Assembly: GCF_003333305.1 (NCBI RefSeq) | Contig: NZ_QOLD01000019.1 | Location: forward strand, 1 to 64,000 | Reading direction: 5' to 3' | Length of the DNA: 64,000 bases | From: Candidatus Colwellia aromaticivorans | GTDB taxonomy: Bacteria; Pseudomonadota; Gammaproteobacteria; Enterobacterales; Alteromonadaceae | Shown: piece by piece, positions 1 to 7,759 of the stretch | Position numbering within the stretch: position 1 is the stretch's first letter | How the letters are laid out: each line of letters opens with the position of its first letter | Notes under the pieces: generated by a model | Told to the model about the DNA's origin: nothing | The model's database searches: none | Seen by the model: the letters and a program-made list of their open reading frames with translations, nothing else | Position numbers and translations under genes: made by a program

Positions 1-176
1 GAAAGCTTGTGGCTTAAATTGACTCTGTCAAACACAGTGTTGACAGTCGGCTTGGTTTTATCCTCCACACCATTACTGGCTTTCATCGGCCTAGCCTTAC
101 TCACTACTACGGGTTCATCTGCCACCTCACACTCGTAATACTCTTGAGTCACCTCTTGAATAATACGTCCAACCAT
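1..176 (-). CDS. Partial ORF at left edge, possibly a retroelement (group II intron-type) protein N-terminus
   Basis: An ATG at 174-176 on the minus strand opens a frame with no stop to the window edge (58 codons seen). The translation begins MVGRIIQEVTQEYYECE and runs on through a T-V-F-D-R-V stretch. A short variable leader followed by such a stretch resembles the start of group II intron reverse transcriptases, but no catalytic RT motif is inside the window. The assignment is therefore an inference from a partial protein and from the structured 300 bp upstream of it. It could equally be the start of another mobile-element protein. Confidence 0.35.
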   Translation of the reverse strand, partial: MVGRIIQEVTQEYYECEVADEPVVVSKARPMKASNGVEDKTKPTVNTVFDRVNLSHKL

Positions 177-487
177 TTTTGATCAAATCATTTTGATTGG
201 ATACAATGCCAGGCTTCCCCAGTTACTGCACTAGTTCCCTGTTAGAAATTCCACCCTCAAACACAGCATTGGTCTGACTAAGTATTGGGCTTCGCGCTAT
301 TTTGGACGCTTACCCACCAATACCGCCGAAGCAGGTTACGGTTAGTTGTGTACCTCTAACTTCTTATGGCTTCCTTCAGACCCCACCGTTAGCCAGTGAC
401 GCCCTTGCCATTCAGATTATCTTCCCCTTAGTCGGGGTGATAAGGCTTCTTTCAGCCTATCGGGTTTGCCAGCTTCGCTGGGCAAAC
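177..487 (-). mobile_element. Structured non-coding leader, possibly the 5' RNA part of a group II intron-like element
   Basis: This stretch lacks a convincing gene and differs from its neighbours in being rich in short GC hairpins, for example GTTTGCCAGC with GCTGGGCAAAC around a TTC loop at 465-487 and CCCCTTAG/CTCGGGGT-like pairing near 423-440. It lies directly between the phasin terminator and the partial minus-strand ORF. A long structured RNA upstream of a retroelement protein would fit a group II intron, and class C introns are known to insert just behind intrinsic terminators. No GUGYG 5' end was recognised, so the identity is tentative. Confidence 0.3.
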
Positions 488-490
488 AAA

Positions 491-515
491 AAAGCCTTCA
501 AAAATTGAAGGCTTT
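491..515 (-). terminator. Intrinsic terminator of the phasin gene
   Basis: A perfect 11-bp inverted repeat (AAAGCCTTCAA, 3-nt loop, then its complement) lies 20 bp beyond the phasin stop. On the minus strand it is followed by a T-rich run. Confidence 0.8.
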
Positions 516-534
516 ATCATTCATAAAAGATTAA

Positions 535-1269
535 CTACTTTTTTGGTGCTGCTTTCACTTCAGCTTTTGGTGCTGCTTTCACTTCAGCTTTTGGTGCTGC
601 TTTCACTTCAACTTTTGGTGCTGCTTTCACTTCAACTTTTGGTGCTGCTTTCACTTCAGCCTTTGGCACGGCTTTCACTGCTGCTTTTGGCGCGGCTTTC
701 ACTGCTGCTTTTGGTGCGGCTTTCACTGCTGCTTTTGGTGCGGCTTTCACTGCTGCTTTTGGTGCGGCTTTCACTGCTGCTTTTGGCGCGGCTTTCACTG
801 CTGCTTTTGGCGCGGTTTTCACTGCTGCTTTTGGCGCGGCTTTCACTGCTGCTTTTGGCGCGGCTTTCACTGCTGCTTTTGGTGCGGCTTTCACTTCAAC
901 TTTTGGTGCAATCGGTTGATTTTCAACTACAGGCTGAGTCGTTTGAGTTGAAAGTACTGAAAAAGAGTCGCTAAGAATAACTTCAGCATCTTTTTTCGCC
1001 TTGGTAAGGGTTTCAGATGTTTCTTTTATAGCTTCAGTCAATTGGCTCTGCACATCAGCACTAAATTTTGATTGTTCTGCAACCAAATTAGTAACGTCTG
1101 TAGTTGCAGAAATATTTCGGCTAAATGAAAGACTGTCATCAATCAAACTTGCAATGAGCAATCCTTGTTGATGTGCAACAGTACTTGCTGTTGATATATT
1201 TAATTCGACCAATTTATCAATTGGATTTTTTAATGAGGTCTGAAATAACTCTGAAAATTGATTAAACAT
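535..1269 (-). CDS. phaP: Phasin, PHA granule-associated protein with Lys/Ala/Pro-repeat tail
   Basis: Phasins coat intracellular polyhydroxyalkanoate granules. Residues 1 to about 115 form a helical phasin_2-type domain (MFNQFSELFQ start, amphipathic helices). The rest is a very basic tail of fifteen 8-residue units of the form (A/V)(A/E)VKAAPK ending in KK. Such histone-H1-like tails on phasins are thought to bind DNA or the nucleoid, as PhaF does in pseudomonads; that role is inferred here. The start has a strong AGGAG ribosome site 8 nt upstream. The gene follows phaR in the same direction, with a candidate PhaR operator at 1289-1301 just upstream of the ribosome site. Confidence 0.88.
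   Translation of the reverse strand: MFNQFSELFQTSLKNPIDKLVELNISTASTVAHQQGLLIASLIDDSLSFSRNISATTDVTNLVAEQSKFSADVQSQLTEAIKETSETLTKAKKDAEVILSDSFSVLSTQTTQPVVENQPIAPKVEVKAAPKAAVKAAPKAAVKAAPKAAVKTAPKAAVKAAPKAAVKAAPKAAVKAAPKAAVKAAPKAAVKAAPKAAVKAVPKAEVKAAPKVEVKAAPKVEVKAAPKAEVKAAPKAEVKAAPKK
541..900 (-). repeat. 24-bp tandem repeat encoding the phasin tail (15 units)
   Basis: Fifteen head-to-tail 24-bp units, each encoding eight residues of the phasin tail, run without interruption. Central units (AAVKAAPK) are nearly identical at DNA level, while both ends carry the VEVK/AEVK variants. That pattern suggests recent expansion by slippage or unequal exchange in the middle of the array. The copy number is likely to vary between strains. 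Confidence 0.9.
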
Positions 1270-1288
1270 GCACTTCTCCTAAAATTTT

Positions 1289-1301
1289 GCTGCTTAGCAG
1301 C
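1289..1301. promoter_or_regulatory. Candidate PhaR operator upstream of phasin gene
   Basis: Inverted repeat GCTGC-TTA-GCAGC, 20 bp upstream of the phasin start codon. Its right half extends into TTAGCAGCATTGC (1294-1306), which recurs exactly at 3944-3956 in the phaC/phaZ intergenic region. PhaR proteins are known to bind TGC/GCA-rich sites in phasin and phaR promoters. The assignment rests on motif form and recurrence. Confidence 0.5.
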
Positions 1302-1350
1302 ATTGCTTGGTGAGAATTTAACCAATTTTTCAGTGTGGAGTCAACCTTTA

Positions 1351-1371
1351 TTTTGTTGCACCGCAACAAAA
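1351..1371. promoter_or_regulatory. Candidate PhaR operator between phaR and phasin gene
   Basis: Perfect inverted repeat with 9-bp arms TTTTGTTGC and GCAACAAAA around ACC, 2 bp beyond the phaR stop. It is not followed by a T-run in either direction, so it is a poor terminator and a better operator. It shares the 10-mer TGCACCGCAA (1357-1366) with 4093-4102 upstream of phaZ. Confidence 0.5.
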
Positions 1372-1373
1372 GC

Positions 1374-1805
1374 TTACTTTTTATCCCCTGGAGTCTTAAA
1401 TTTATTCCACATATTCATATTTTGTTCAACAATACTGCTAAACAAACCAAATGGAGAATTTTTATTAATACCACTACTTAGCTTTAAAATATCATCTTGA
1501 TGTTCAATAAAAGCAGACATACTTTGCTCAAGAAACTCTTGTAGATAATCTTGATTATCATTGCCATAAAAACATATCAACCGTTTTAATAAGGTGTTGG
1601 TTAATAACGATTGACGCTCACTGGTTTCTTCTTCACTTATAATTTGAATTAAAATACTACGCGTTTTATCTTCATCTGTTTTTGAGTCAACTATTTGAAA
1701 TTCTTGATTAGCTATAACTAATTCTCGAATATAATCCAAATTTACATAATGACTCTGTGAAGTGTCATAAAGACGGCGGTTTGGATATCTTTTAATTTTG
1801 ATCAA
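1374..1805 (-). CDS. phaR: PhaR, PHA synthesis repressor
   Basis: PhaR represses phasin and other PHA genes and is titrated away by nascent PHA granules. The N-terminal DNA-binding domain is clear (IKIKRYPNRRLYDTSQSHYV, then LDYIRELV), followed by an acidic segment and a C-terminal helical PHB-accumulation domain. No ATG start exists. A TTG at 1803-1805 has a GAGG ribosome site 6 nt upstream, whereas the TTG at 1811 directly abuts it, so 1805 is chosen; the product then begins M-IKIKRYPNRR, as in relatives. The gene lies between phaC and phaP, with a terminator separating it from phaC. The weak start codon suits low expression of a repressor. Confidence 0.88.
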   Translation of the reverse strand: MIKIKRYPNRRLYDTSQSHYVNLDYIRELVIANQEFQIVDSKTDEDKTRSILIQIISEEETSERQSLLTNTLLKRLICFYGNDNQDYLQEFLEQSMSAFIEHQDDILKLSSGINKNSPFGLFSSIVEQNMNMWNKFKTPGDKK

Positions 1806-1910
1806 CGGCAACCTCGGTTGGTTATTAATTTTACTTAAACGTTCTACTCACAATTTAGATGAATTAGAGGAAGTAATCTTAACGTTTAGTATAACAGACA
1901 TACTGACTAT

Positions 1911-1935
1911 AAAAAAAGCGACCTTTCTGGTCGCC
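1911..1935 (-). terminator. Intrinsic terminator of phaC
   Basis: GCGACC/GGTCGC stem with a 5-nt loop. Read on the minus strand it is followed by seven Ts. It lies 66-90 bp beyond the phaC stop and separates phaC from phaR. Confidence 0.75.
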
Positions 1936-2000
1936 TTTCATCTGAACTATTTACTTAACAAGAAAACACCAAAAAATAGGACTATTACCTGTTAAATATG

Positions 2001-3776
2001 CTAAATACGTTTTCTAACGTAGCTGCCAGGGGCTGCTTCAATACTTGCATACTTTTTAGAGCCTTGTTTACGTGCTGTTACTTGCTTACCTGATTGAGGA
2101 ACAACCCATTCTTCCCAATCGGTCCACCAAGAACCTTCTTTTTTGGTTGAACTTTCAAACCAATGTTCAGCAGAGTCAGAAAGCTCATCATTAACCCAAT
2201 GTGGATACTTACCGTGATCCACTGAGTTAATTACACCAGCTAAATGACCAGAGCCCGCTAAAACGAACCTTGTAGGTCCAGAAAGCGCTTTAGCTCCTTT
2301 GTACGATGCTTGCCACAAAACAATATGATCGGCAATTGTAGCTAAGAAATAACTTGGCGTATCAATTTTACTTAGTTCAATAGGGACGCCTTCAACTTCA
2401 ACAGCGCCATCTTTTATCAAGTTATTATGTTGATAGGTATTTGTCATATAAAAATCAAAGGTTTCCGCTGGTAAGTTTGATGAATCACTGTTCCAGTATA
2501 AAATATCAAACGGCGCAGGATCTTTACCCTTGAGGTAATTATTAACAAAGTACGACCAAAACAGGCTATTTTCACGTAGCATGCTAAACGCTAAACCAAG
2601 CACACGACCATCTAATATGCCTTTTTCTTTAATATCCTTTTTCAAGAAAGGTAACATTTTCTCAGAAAGATAAACGCCTATTTCACCCGGCTCTTCAAAA
2701 TCTAATAATGTTGTTAAAAAGGTCAATGAGTTTATTCTAGTATCACCTTTTGCCAATAAGTATGATTGGGTTGTTGCTAACAGCGTTCCACCGATGCAAT
2801 AACCAACAACATTTACTTTGCTCGATTTAGTTAATTCTTCAATAACATCAAGTGAGGCGATTGGCCCTTCTTTCATATAGTCATTAAAGCCTTTATGAGA
2901 AAGTGTCTTGTCAGGATTTATCCATGAAATGACAAATACAGTATGGCCCTGGCCTACAGCCCATTTTATCAGCGATTTTTGTTCATCCATGTCCAAGACA
3001 TAATATTTATTAATAAAAGGTGGAATAATCAGTAACGGGACTTCATTGACTTTTTTAGTGGTTGCTTTGTACTGTATAAGTTGAATTAAGTCATTTTGGT
3101 AAATTACATCACCTGGGGTGTAAGCTAAGTCTTCCCCTAAAGTAAAAGCATCAACGTCAGTTTGGTTGATCTTAAGGGCATCAGCAGGGCTTTTTTGCAA
3201 GTCTTGCATAAAGTTTTGCAACCCCTTGATGAGGTTCTCGCCTTTAGAGTCTAAGATGTCCCGACAAACCTCTGGGTTCGTTAATGCATTATTACTTGGA
3301 GAAACAGAACTAATATATTGTCTAGTATAGAACTTAACTTGCTCTTCAGCTTTAGGATCATCGAAATGCAAACTATTAACGGTGTCTTGCATCATGGTAG
3401 AATTTAAAAGGTAAGACTGTTTTAAATAGTTAAAAACAGGGTTTTCAGACCATTCACTGTCTTTAAACCGTTTATCACTACGTTCCTCAGTCACCACTGG
3501 GTCAACTTTCGGGTCAACTTTTGAACCGAGTAATGCTTTAGTCGCATTTTGCCAAAGCTCAGCTTGCTGATTCATAAAAGCCATCTGTTTATTCAATAAC
3601 ATGGCTGTATCAACTTTTACCCCTTTAGATAAAAGTTCAGTTAGCTTTTCTGAATCCAACATTGAAGTTAAACTTTCTTTATCAGAATCACTTAAAACCT
3701 GTTTAACCATGGTGTTAAATATCTCTGAGTATTGCTCTAAAAAATCAGCGACTTCTTTCTGCTCACTCGATTCCAT
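2001..3776 (-). CDS. phaC: Class I poly(R)-hydroxyalkanoate synthase
   Basis: Polymerises (R)-3-hydroxyacyl-CoA into PHA at the granule surface. The 591-residue length fits class I synthases. The lipase-like box is GYCIGGT with the nucleophilic Cys near residue 326. The catalytic Asp lies in ATIADHIVLW (about 483) and the His in GSGHLAG (about 509), matching the spacing of the known Cys-Asp-His triad. The N-terminal ~100 residues are variable and helical. The start has AAGGA 8 nt upstream. The gene is divergent from phaZ across a 499-bp control region holding three candidate PhaR sites. The C-terminal WVVPQSGKQVTARKQGSKKY is typical of the family. Confidence 0.96.
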   Translation of the reverse strand: MESSEQKEVADFLEQYSEIFNTMVKQVLSDSDKESLTSMLDSEKLTELLSKGVKVDTAMLLNKQMAFMNQQAELWQNATKALLGSKVDPKVDPVVTEERSDKRFKDSEWSENPVFNYLKQSYLLNSTMMQDTVNSLHFDDPKAEEQVKFYTRQYISSVSPSNNALTNPEVCRDILDSKGENLIKGLQNFMQDLQKSPADALKINQTDVDAFTLGEDLAYTPGDVIYQNDLIQLIQYKATTKKVNEVPLLIIPPFINKYYVLDMDEQKSLIKWAVGQGHTVFVISWINPDKTLSHKGFNDYMKEGPIASLDVIEELTKSSKVNVVGYCIGGTLLATTQSYLLAKGDTRINSLTFLTTLLDFEEPGEIGVYLSEKMLPFLKKDIKEKGILDGRVLGLAFSMLRENSLFWSYFVNNYLKGKDPAPFDILYWNSDSSNLPAETFDFYMTNTYQHNNLIKDGAVEVEGVPIELSKIDTPSYFLATIADHIVLWQASYKGAKALSGPTRFVLAGSGHLAGVINSVDHGKYPHWVNDELSDSAEHWFESSTKKEGSWWTDWEEWVVPQSGKQVTARKQGSKKYASIEAAPGSYVRKRI

Positions 3777-3880
3777 AATATATCCTTGTAAATAATGTGG
3801 TTATAATCTATTTGCCTTTAAAGCAACCCAAATTTAAAAATTGAAATGTTTTGATAAAAATCATTAGTCAACAATTTGCA

Positions 3881-3920
3881 AACAATAACAATAAAGTACA
3901 AACAATAACAATAAGATACA
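3881..3920. repeat. Two 20-bp direct repeats in the phaC/phaZ control region
   Basis: Two adjacent 20-bp units (AACAATAACAATAAAGTACA and a copy differing at two bases) lie about 105 bp upstream of phaC. Head-to-tail spacing of two helical turns is compatible with a regulator site, but nothing identifies the protein. Confidence 0.5.
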
Positions 3921-3943
3921 AACTTATTTGAAAAATATCTACT

Positions 3944-4102
3944 TTAGCAGCATTGCATCAGGCTTAAAGATTAACATATAGTGAATGCCTGTATGTAGTA
4001 ATACTATAGATATAATCATTATTGACGCAGTGCAGCAAAGAATTATTGACCAATCTGAATTCACTAGGTATACTCGCTTAAAATCTACATGCTGCACCGC
4101 AA
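3944..4102. promoter_or_regulatory. Cluster of three candidate PhaR sites between phaC and phaZ
   Basis: TTAGCAGCATTGC at 3944-3956 is identical to 1294-1306 before the phasin gene. GCAGTGCAGCAA lies at 4027-4038. CTGCACCGCAA lies at 4092-4102 and shares TGCACCGCAA with 1357-1366. Together they sit midway between two divergent PHA genes, so one regulator could control both. This is a motif-based inference. Confidence 0.45.
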
Positions 4103-4275
4103 TAAGATGTAATATAATAGGAACCTTAGCTAAGCCTAAAAATAAAACTTTAACCTTAGCTAACTCTAATGTAAACGAATCAGCCTGTAATGTTGGTGTA
4201 TTGACCGCTTGTAAACATTTTAAGCTCAATACGCAGGGTAATACAAGTTGAAAATTTATCTGAAGGATAAAACGC

Positions 4276-5493
4276 ATGATGTATCAAAGTTACGATCTAT
4301 ATAGTCGCTCCGCCGAAATGATGAATGGTTTTATCGCGTTGGGTCAAACATTAATTAATAATCCCTACAACCCTTATGCAAAGACCTTTCTGGGTAAAAG
4401 CATCAGTGCGGGGCTTGATAGCGCCTTCCATCACACTAAAGTTTACGACAAACAACCTTTCGACATTAAAACAACAACAATTGATGGTGAAACGGTTAAC
4501 ATTGACGAACAGGTTATTTTAAAAAAACCTTTTTGTAATTTAATTCACTTCAAACAAGATACTAAGGTTCAACAACCTAAACTATTTGTGGTTGCTCCAC
4601 TTTCAGGTCATCATGCAACATTGTTGAAAGCAACAATAGAACGTTTAATTGCCGACCATGATGTTTACATTACTGATTGGCTGGACGCTAAAAATGTTCC
4701 TTTATCTGAAGGTGAGTTTAATTTTGATGATTATGTAACTTACGTGGTCGATTTTATGAAAGAAATCGGCGAAAACACCCATGTATTGGCCGTTTGCCAA
4801 CCTGCGGTTCAGGCGCTAATAGCAACCGCTGTATTGGCTAAAGAAAAAGATCCTGCTACACCTAAATCTCTTACCATAGTAGCAGGCCCTATTGATACAA
4901 GTATCAATCCTAACGAACTTAACAAATATGCCAATAGTAAAGATTTAAGCTGGTTTGAAAATAACGTTGTTATGACAGTGCCTAATCGCTACCCTGGCGC
5001 AGGTAGAAAAGTATATCCTGGTTTTATTCAATTAAGCTCTTTTATTGCAATGAATATGGAAAGTCATATAAAGAAACATAAGGATTATTTTGGCGATGTT
5101 TTTCATGGAAAAGAAGAAGAGTCTACCAGTCACCGTAACTTTTATGATGAATATTTATCTGTATTAGACCTTAATGGTGAATTCTATTTAGAAACTCTTG
5201 ATCGTGTTTTTATAAATCACGATTTAGCTAATGGTAAAATGACTTACCATGGTGAACTTGTTGATTTATCAGTAATAACTGATACAGCATTACATACTAT
5301 TGAAGGGCAAAATGATGATATTTGTTCTATAGGCCAAACCCAAGCTGCACATGCTTTATGTTCTGGTATTCCAGATGAAAACAAATTAGATCAAGTTTTT
5401 GAAGGTGTAGGTCATTTTGGAACCTTTAGTGGTTCTGCTTTTAGAAACAGAATAGCCCCTAGTATTGCTGACTTTATTCAAAAACATAACTAG
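4276..5493 (+). CDS. phaZ: Intracellular polyhydroxyalkanoate depolymerase
   Basis: Mobilises stored PHA by thiolytic or hydrolytic cleavage. The 405-residue protein matches the intracellular (PhaZ1-type) depolymerase family: N-terminal MMYQSYDLYSRSAEMMNGF, a lipase-like box with Cys in place of Ser (LAVCQPAVQA, Cys about residue 174), a central LVDLSVITDTALHTIEGQNDDI segment with the acidic residue, and the C-terminal GVGHFGTFSG with the His. There is no signal peptide, consistent with a cytoplasmic enzyme. GAAGGA lies upstream of two adjacent ATGs (4276 and 4279). It is divergent from phaC and shares its control region. Confidence 0.92.
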   Translation: MMYQSYDLYSRSAEMMNGFIALGQTLINNPYNPYAKTFLGKSISAGLDSAFHHTKVYDKQPFDIKTTTIDGETVNIDEQVILKKPFCNLIHFKQDTKVQQPKLFVVAPLSGHHATLLKATIERLIADHDVYITDWLDAKNVPLSEGEFNFDDYVTYVVDFMKEIGENTHVLAVCQPAVQALIATAVLAKEKDPATPKSLTIVAGPIDTSINPNELNKYANSKDLSWFENNVVMTVPNRYPGAGRKVYPGFIQLSSFIAMNMESHIKKHKDYFGDVFHGKEEESTSHRNFYDEYLSVLDLNGEFYLETLDRVFINHDLANGKMTYHGELVDLSVITDTALHTIEGQNDDICSIGQTQAAHALCSGIPDENKLDQVFEGVGHFGTFSGSAFRNRIAPSIADFIQKHN

Positions 5494-5530
5494 TTTTCTT
5501 GTGAGAAAAATAGTTTAAAAAGAAAATAAA

Positions 5531-5564
5531 AAAAGTAGATTTGTTTTATCAAATCTACTTTTTT
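5531..5564. terminator. Bidirectional terminator between phaZ and bdhA
   Basis: Arms AAAAGTAGATTTG and its complement with a 6-nt loop, flanked by A-run and T-run. It serves the convergent phaZ and bdhA genes. Confidence 0.85.
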
Positions 5565-5581
5565 TTATCATTTATACTCGA

Positions 5582-6358
5582 CTATCTTGCTACCCAACCA
5601 CCATCTAATACCATGGTTTGTCCTGTCATATTTTTAGCTACGTCACTCGCTAAATAACTTACTGAACCACATATTTCTTCTATATCAATAAACGCTTTTT
5701 TCGGCATTGGCGCCAACATAATATTATTAACAACTTCTTCTTCAGTAATACCGTGTTCTTTAGCCGTATCTGCAATTTGTTTCTCAACTAATGGAGTTTT
5801 TACATAGGCTGGGCAAATTGTATTAATAGTTATATCTTGATCACCTGTTTCTAACGCAATAACTTTAGAAAATCCGATAATGCCATGTTTGGCTGCTACA
5901 TAAGCACTTTTGAATGGAGATGCAACTAAACCATGTAAAGAGCCAATATTAATAATACGACCAAAATTATTAGACCTCATTAAAGGTAGTACTGCTTTGG
6001 TCATCATTGCTGGGCCGACTAATAATACATTAGTAATCAATTGCCATTTATCTGCTGGAAACTCCTCTAATTTAGAAACATATTGAATACCGGCATTATT
6101 TACTAAAACATCGATGCGGTTATTAAATTCATCAGCATGGGCTATAACATTATCAATATCAGCTTGCACTGTGACATCAAGTTTAAACGCTAGCGCATCT
6201 CCCCCCGACTGATTAATACTTTGAGCTACCTCTTGAGCCACAGCTAAATTAATATCAGTAATAAGAACTTTGTAACCTTGCTTAGCTAAATCTTTAGCTA
6301 TTCCTAAGCCTATACCACTGACAGAACCCGTTACTAAAGCTGTTTTTTTATGTGTCAT
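5582..6358 (-). CDS. bdhA: 3-hydroxybutyrate dehydrogenase (short-chain dehydrogenase)
   Basis: Oxidises (R)-3-hydroxybutyrate released by PHA depolymerisation to acetoacetate with NAD. The 258 residues show the SDR glycine motif TGSVSGIGLGIA (10-21), NNAGIQ, INIGSLHG with the catalytic Ser, YVAAKHG with the Tyr/Lys pair, and a C-terminal MTGQTMVLDGGWVAR. It sits inside the PHA cluster and converges on phaZ. A weak GGAA site precedes the ATG, and a TTGA tetranucleotide repeat begins 16 bp upstream of the ATG, so expression could be affected by slippage. Confidence 0.9.
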   Translation of the reverse strand: MTHKKTALVTGSVSGIGLGIAKDLAKQGYKVLITDINLAVAQEVAQSINQSGGDALAFKLDVTVQADIDNVIAHADEFNNRIDVLVNNAGIQYVSKLEEFPADKWQLITNVLLVGPAMMTKAVLPLMRSNNFGRIINIGSLHGLVASPFKSAYVAAKHGIIGFSKVIALETGDQDITINTICPAYVKTPLVEKQIADTAKEHGITEEEVVNNIMLAPMPKKAFIDIEEICGSVSYLASDVAKNMTGQTMVLDGGWVAR

Positions 6359-6373
6359 TTTTCATTCCATTAG

Positions 6374-6405
<32 letters not shown>

Positions 6406-6699
6406 ATTTTAACAGAATATAACGATAGCTTGCTAATGTTAACTAAACACTTCAACTTTTATCTTAAGAGTATAATTTTTAACTCCAATAGCTCAATACA
6501 CACCAAAACAAACATATATAATATAAAAAAGACATATACATTAACCAAGTACCAATCAAATAAAAAAACAAGATATAAATAAAAAAGAACAAAAAAACCA
6601 CAAAAGTAATACTTTAGTTTAATAGGTGAATGATTCAGCTTGATATATGATGAATATCGAACAGGAAAGCTCAAAACATATGAAGCTTCTAAATACCTA

Positions 6700-6748
6700 T
6701 ACCCGCTCCACTTGAAGATGTATGATTCAGCTGGAAGTAGAGCAGGTA
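6700..6748 (-). repeat. Remnant of the MITE-like family upstream of phaB
   Basis: Begins TACCCGCTCCACTTGAAGAT and continues through ATTCAGCTGGAA, which is the right end of the family in inverted orientation. After 37 bp it closes with GTAGAGCAGGTA, an imperfect complement of its own start. It looks like a solo end or an extreme internal deletion. It lies 38-86 bp upstream of phaB and may hold part of its promoter. Confidence 0.75.
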
Positions 6749-6785
6749 TATATAATAAATATTAAATACATCAAGGAGTAAAAAT

Positions 6786-7508
6786 ATGGGACGCATTGCA
6801 TTAGTAACAGGCGGAACACGTGGTATAGGCGAATCGATTAGCGTTATGTTGAAAGAGAACGGTTATACTGTTGTCGCAAACTATGCTGGTAATGATGAAG
6901 CAGCTAAAGAGTTTACAGAGCGAACAGGTATTCAAACTTCTAAATTTGATGTTGGCAATTTTGAAGCTGTGACTAAAGCGATAAGCGATATAGAATCTGA
7001 TGTAGGTCCAATCGAAGTACTTGTAAACAATGCAGGTATAACAAGAGATGGTACTATGCACAGAATGAGCTTTGATAAGTGGAATGCAGTTATTCAAACT
7101 AACTTATCCTCTTGTTTCAATACCTCTCGTGCTGTTATTGAAGGTATGAGAGATCGTTCATTTGGTCGTATTGTAAATATAGGTTCAGTTAATGGTCAAG
7201 CTGGCCAATATGGACAAGTGAATTATGCAGCGGCTAAATCTGGTATCCATGGTTTTACCAAAGCATTAGCTCAAGAAGGCGCAGGCAAAGGTATTACGGT
7301 AAATGCGATTGCACCAGGTTATGTTGCAACGGATATGGTTCGCGCTGTACCTGCAGACGTTTTAGCAAAAATTGTTAAAACAATACCTGTAGGACGTTTA
7401 GGCGAACCAGAAGATATTGCTCGTTCAGTATTGTTTTTAGTGGCTGATGAAGCAGGTTTTTGTACTGGCTCTACATTATCTATTAATGGTGGTCAGCACA
7501 TGTACTAA
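6786..7508 (+). CDS. phaB: Acetoacetyl-CoA reductase, NADPH-dependent
   Basis: Reduces acetoacetyl-CoA to (R)-3-hydroxybutyryl-CoA, the PhaC substrate. The 240-residue SDR carries TGGTRGIGESI (8-18), NNAGITRDGTMHRM, VNIGSVNGQAGQYGQVNYAAAKSGIHGFTK with the catalytic Ser, Tyr and Lys, and a C-terminal CTGSTLSINGGQHMY ending exactly like known PhaB proteins. A clear AAGGAG site precedes the ATG. No beta-ketothiolase (phaA) is in the window, so that step must be encoded elsewhere. Confidence 0.94.
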   Translation: MGRIALVTGGTRGIGESISVMLKENGYTVVANYAGNDEAAKEFTERTGIQTSKFDVGNFEAVTKAISDIESDVGPIEVLVNNAGITRDGTMHRMSFDKWNAVIQTNLSSCFNTSRAVIEGMRDRSFGRIVNIGSVNGQAGQYGQVNYAAAKSGIHGFTKALAQEGAGKGITVNAIAPGYVATDMVRAVPADVLAKIVKTIPVGRLGEPEDIARSVLFLVADEAGFCTGSTLSINGGQHMY

Positions 7509-7543
7509 ATATAAAAGTATCGCATGATAACTTTTATATTCTT

Positions 7544-7575
7544 AACGTAGATGAGTAATCATCTACGTTTTTTTT
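7544..7575 (+). terminator. Intrinsic terminator of phaB
   Basis: AACGTAGATGA/TCATCTACGTT 11-bp stem, GTAA loop and a run of eight Ts, 36 bp after the phaB stop. Confidence 0.9.
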
Positions 7576-7759
7576 ATTAACTAATCAAAACTTAGCTATG
7601 TAATCAGTAAACCCAATACCTAGCGCAATGAATGCTCTATTTTCAGCTTTATGACTAAATGACTAAAGGCGTGTTTAAATTTCAAGCGGATTTGCCAATA
7701 TATTTAAATCTACAGCTTGTACTTGTATCAGATCCTATTAACTTTCAGTTGGTAAGCTG

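Noticed and set aside
302-508. 68-codon plus-strand frame at the left edge
   Set aside because: It runs through hairpin-rich DNA and into the phasin terminator, lacks a ribosome site and has no domain. The strand is opposite to the partial ORF that the region appears to serve.
543-974. Leu-rich plus-strand open frame antisense to the phasin tail
   Set aside because: It exists only because the 24-bp repeat on the other strand has no stops in this frame. It has no ribosome site and only repeat-type composition.
1351-1371. Palindrome behind phaR as an intrinsic terminator
   Set aside because: Weak GC stem and no T-run in either direction; its sharing of TGCACCGCAA with the phaZ upstream region favours an operator.
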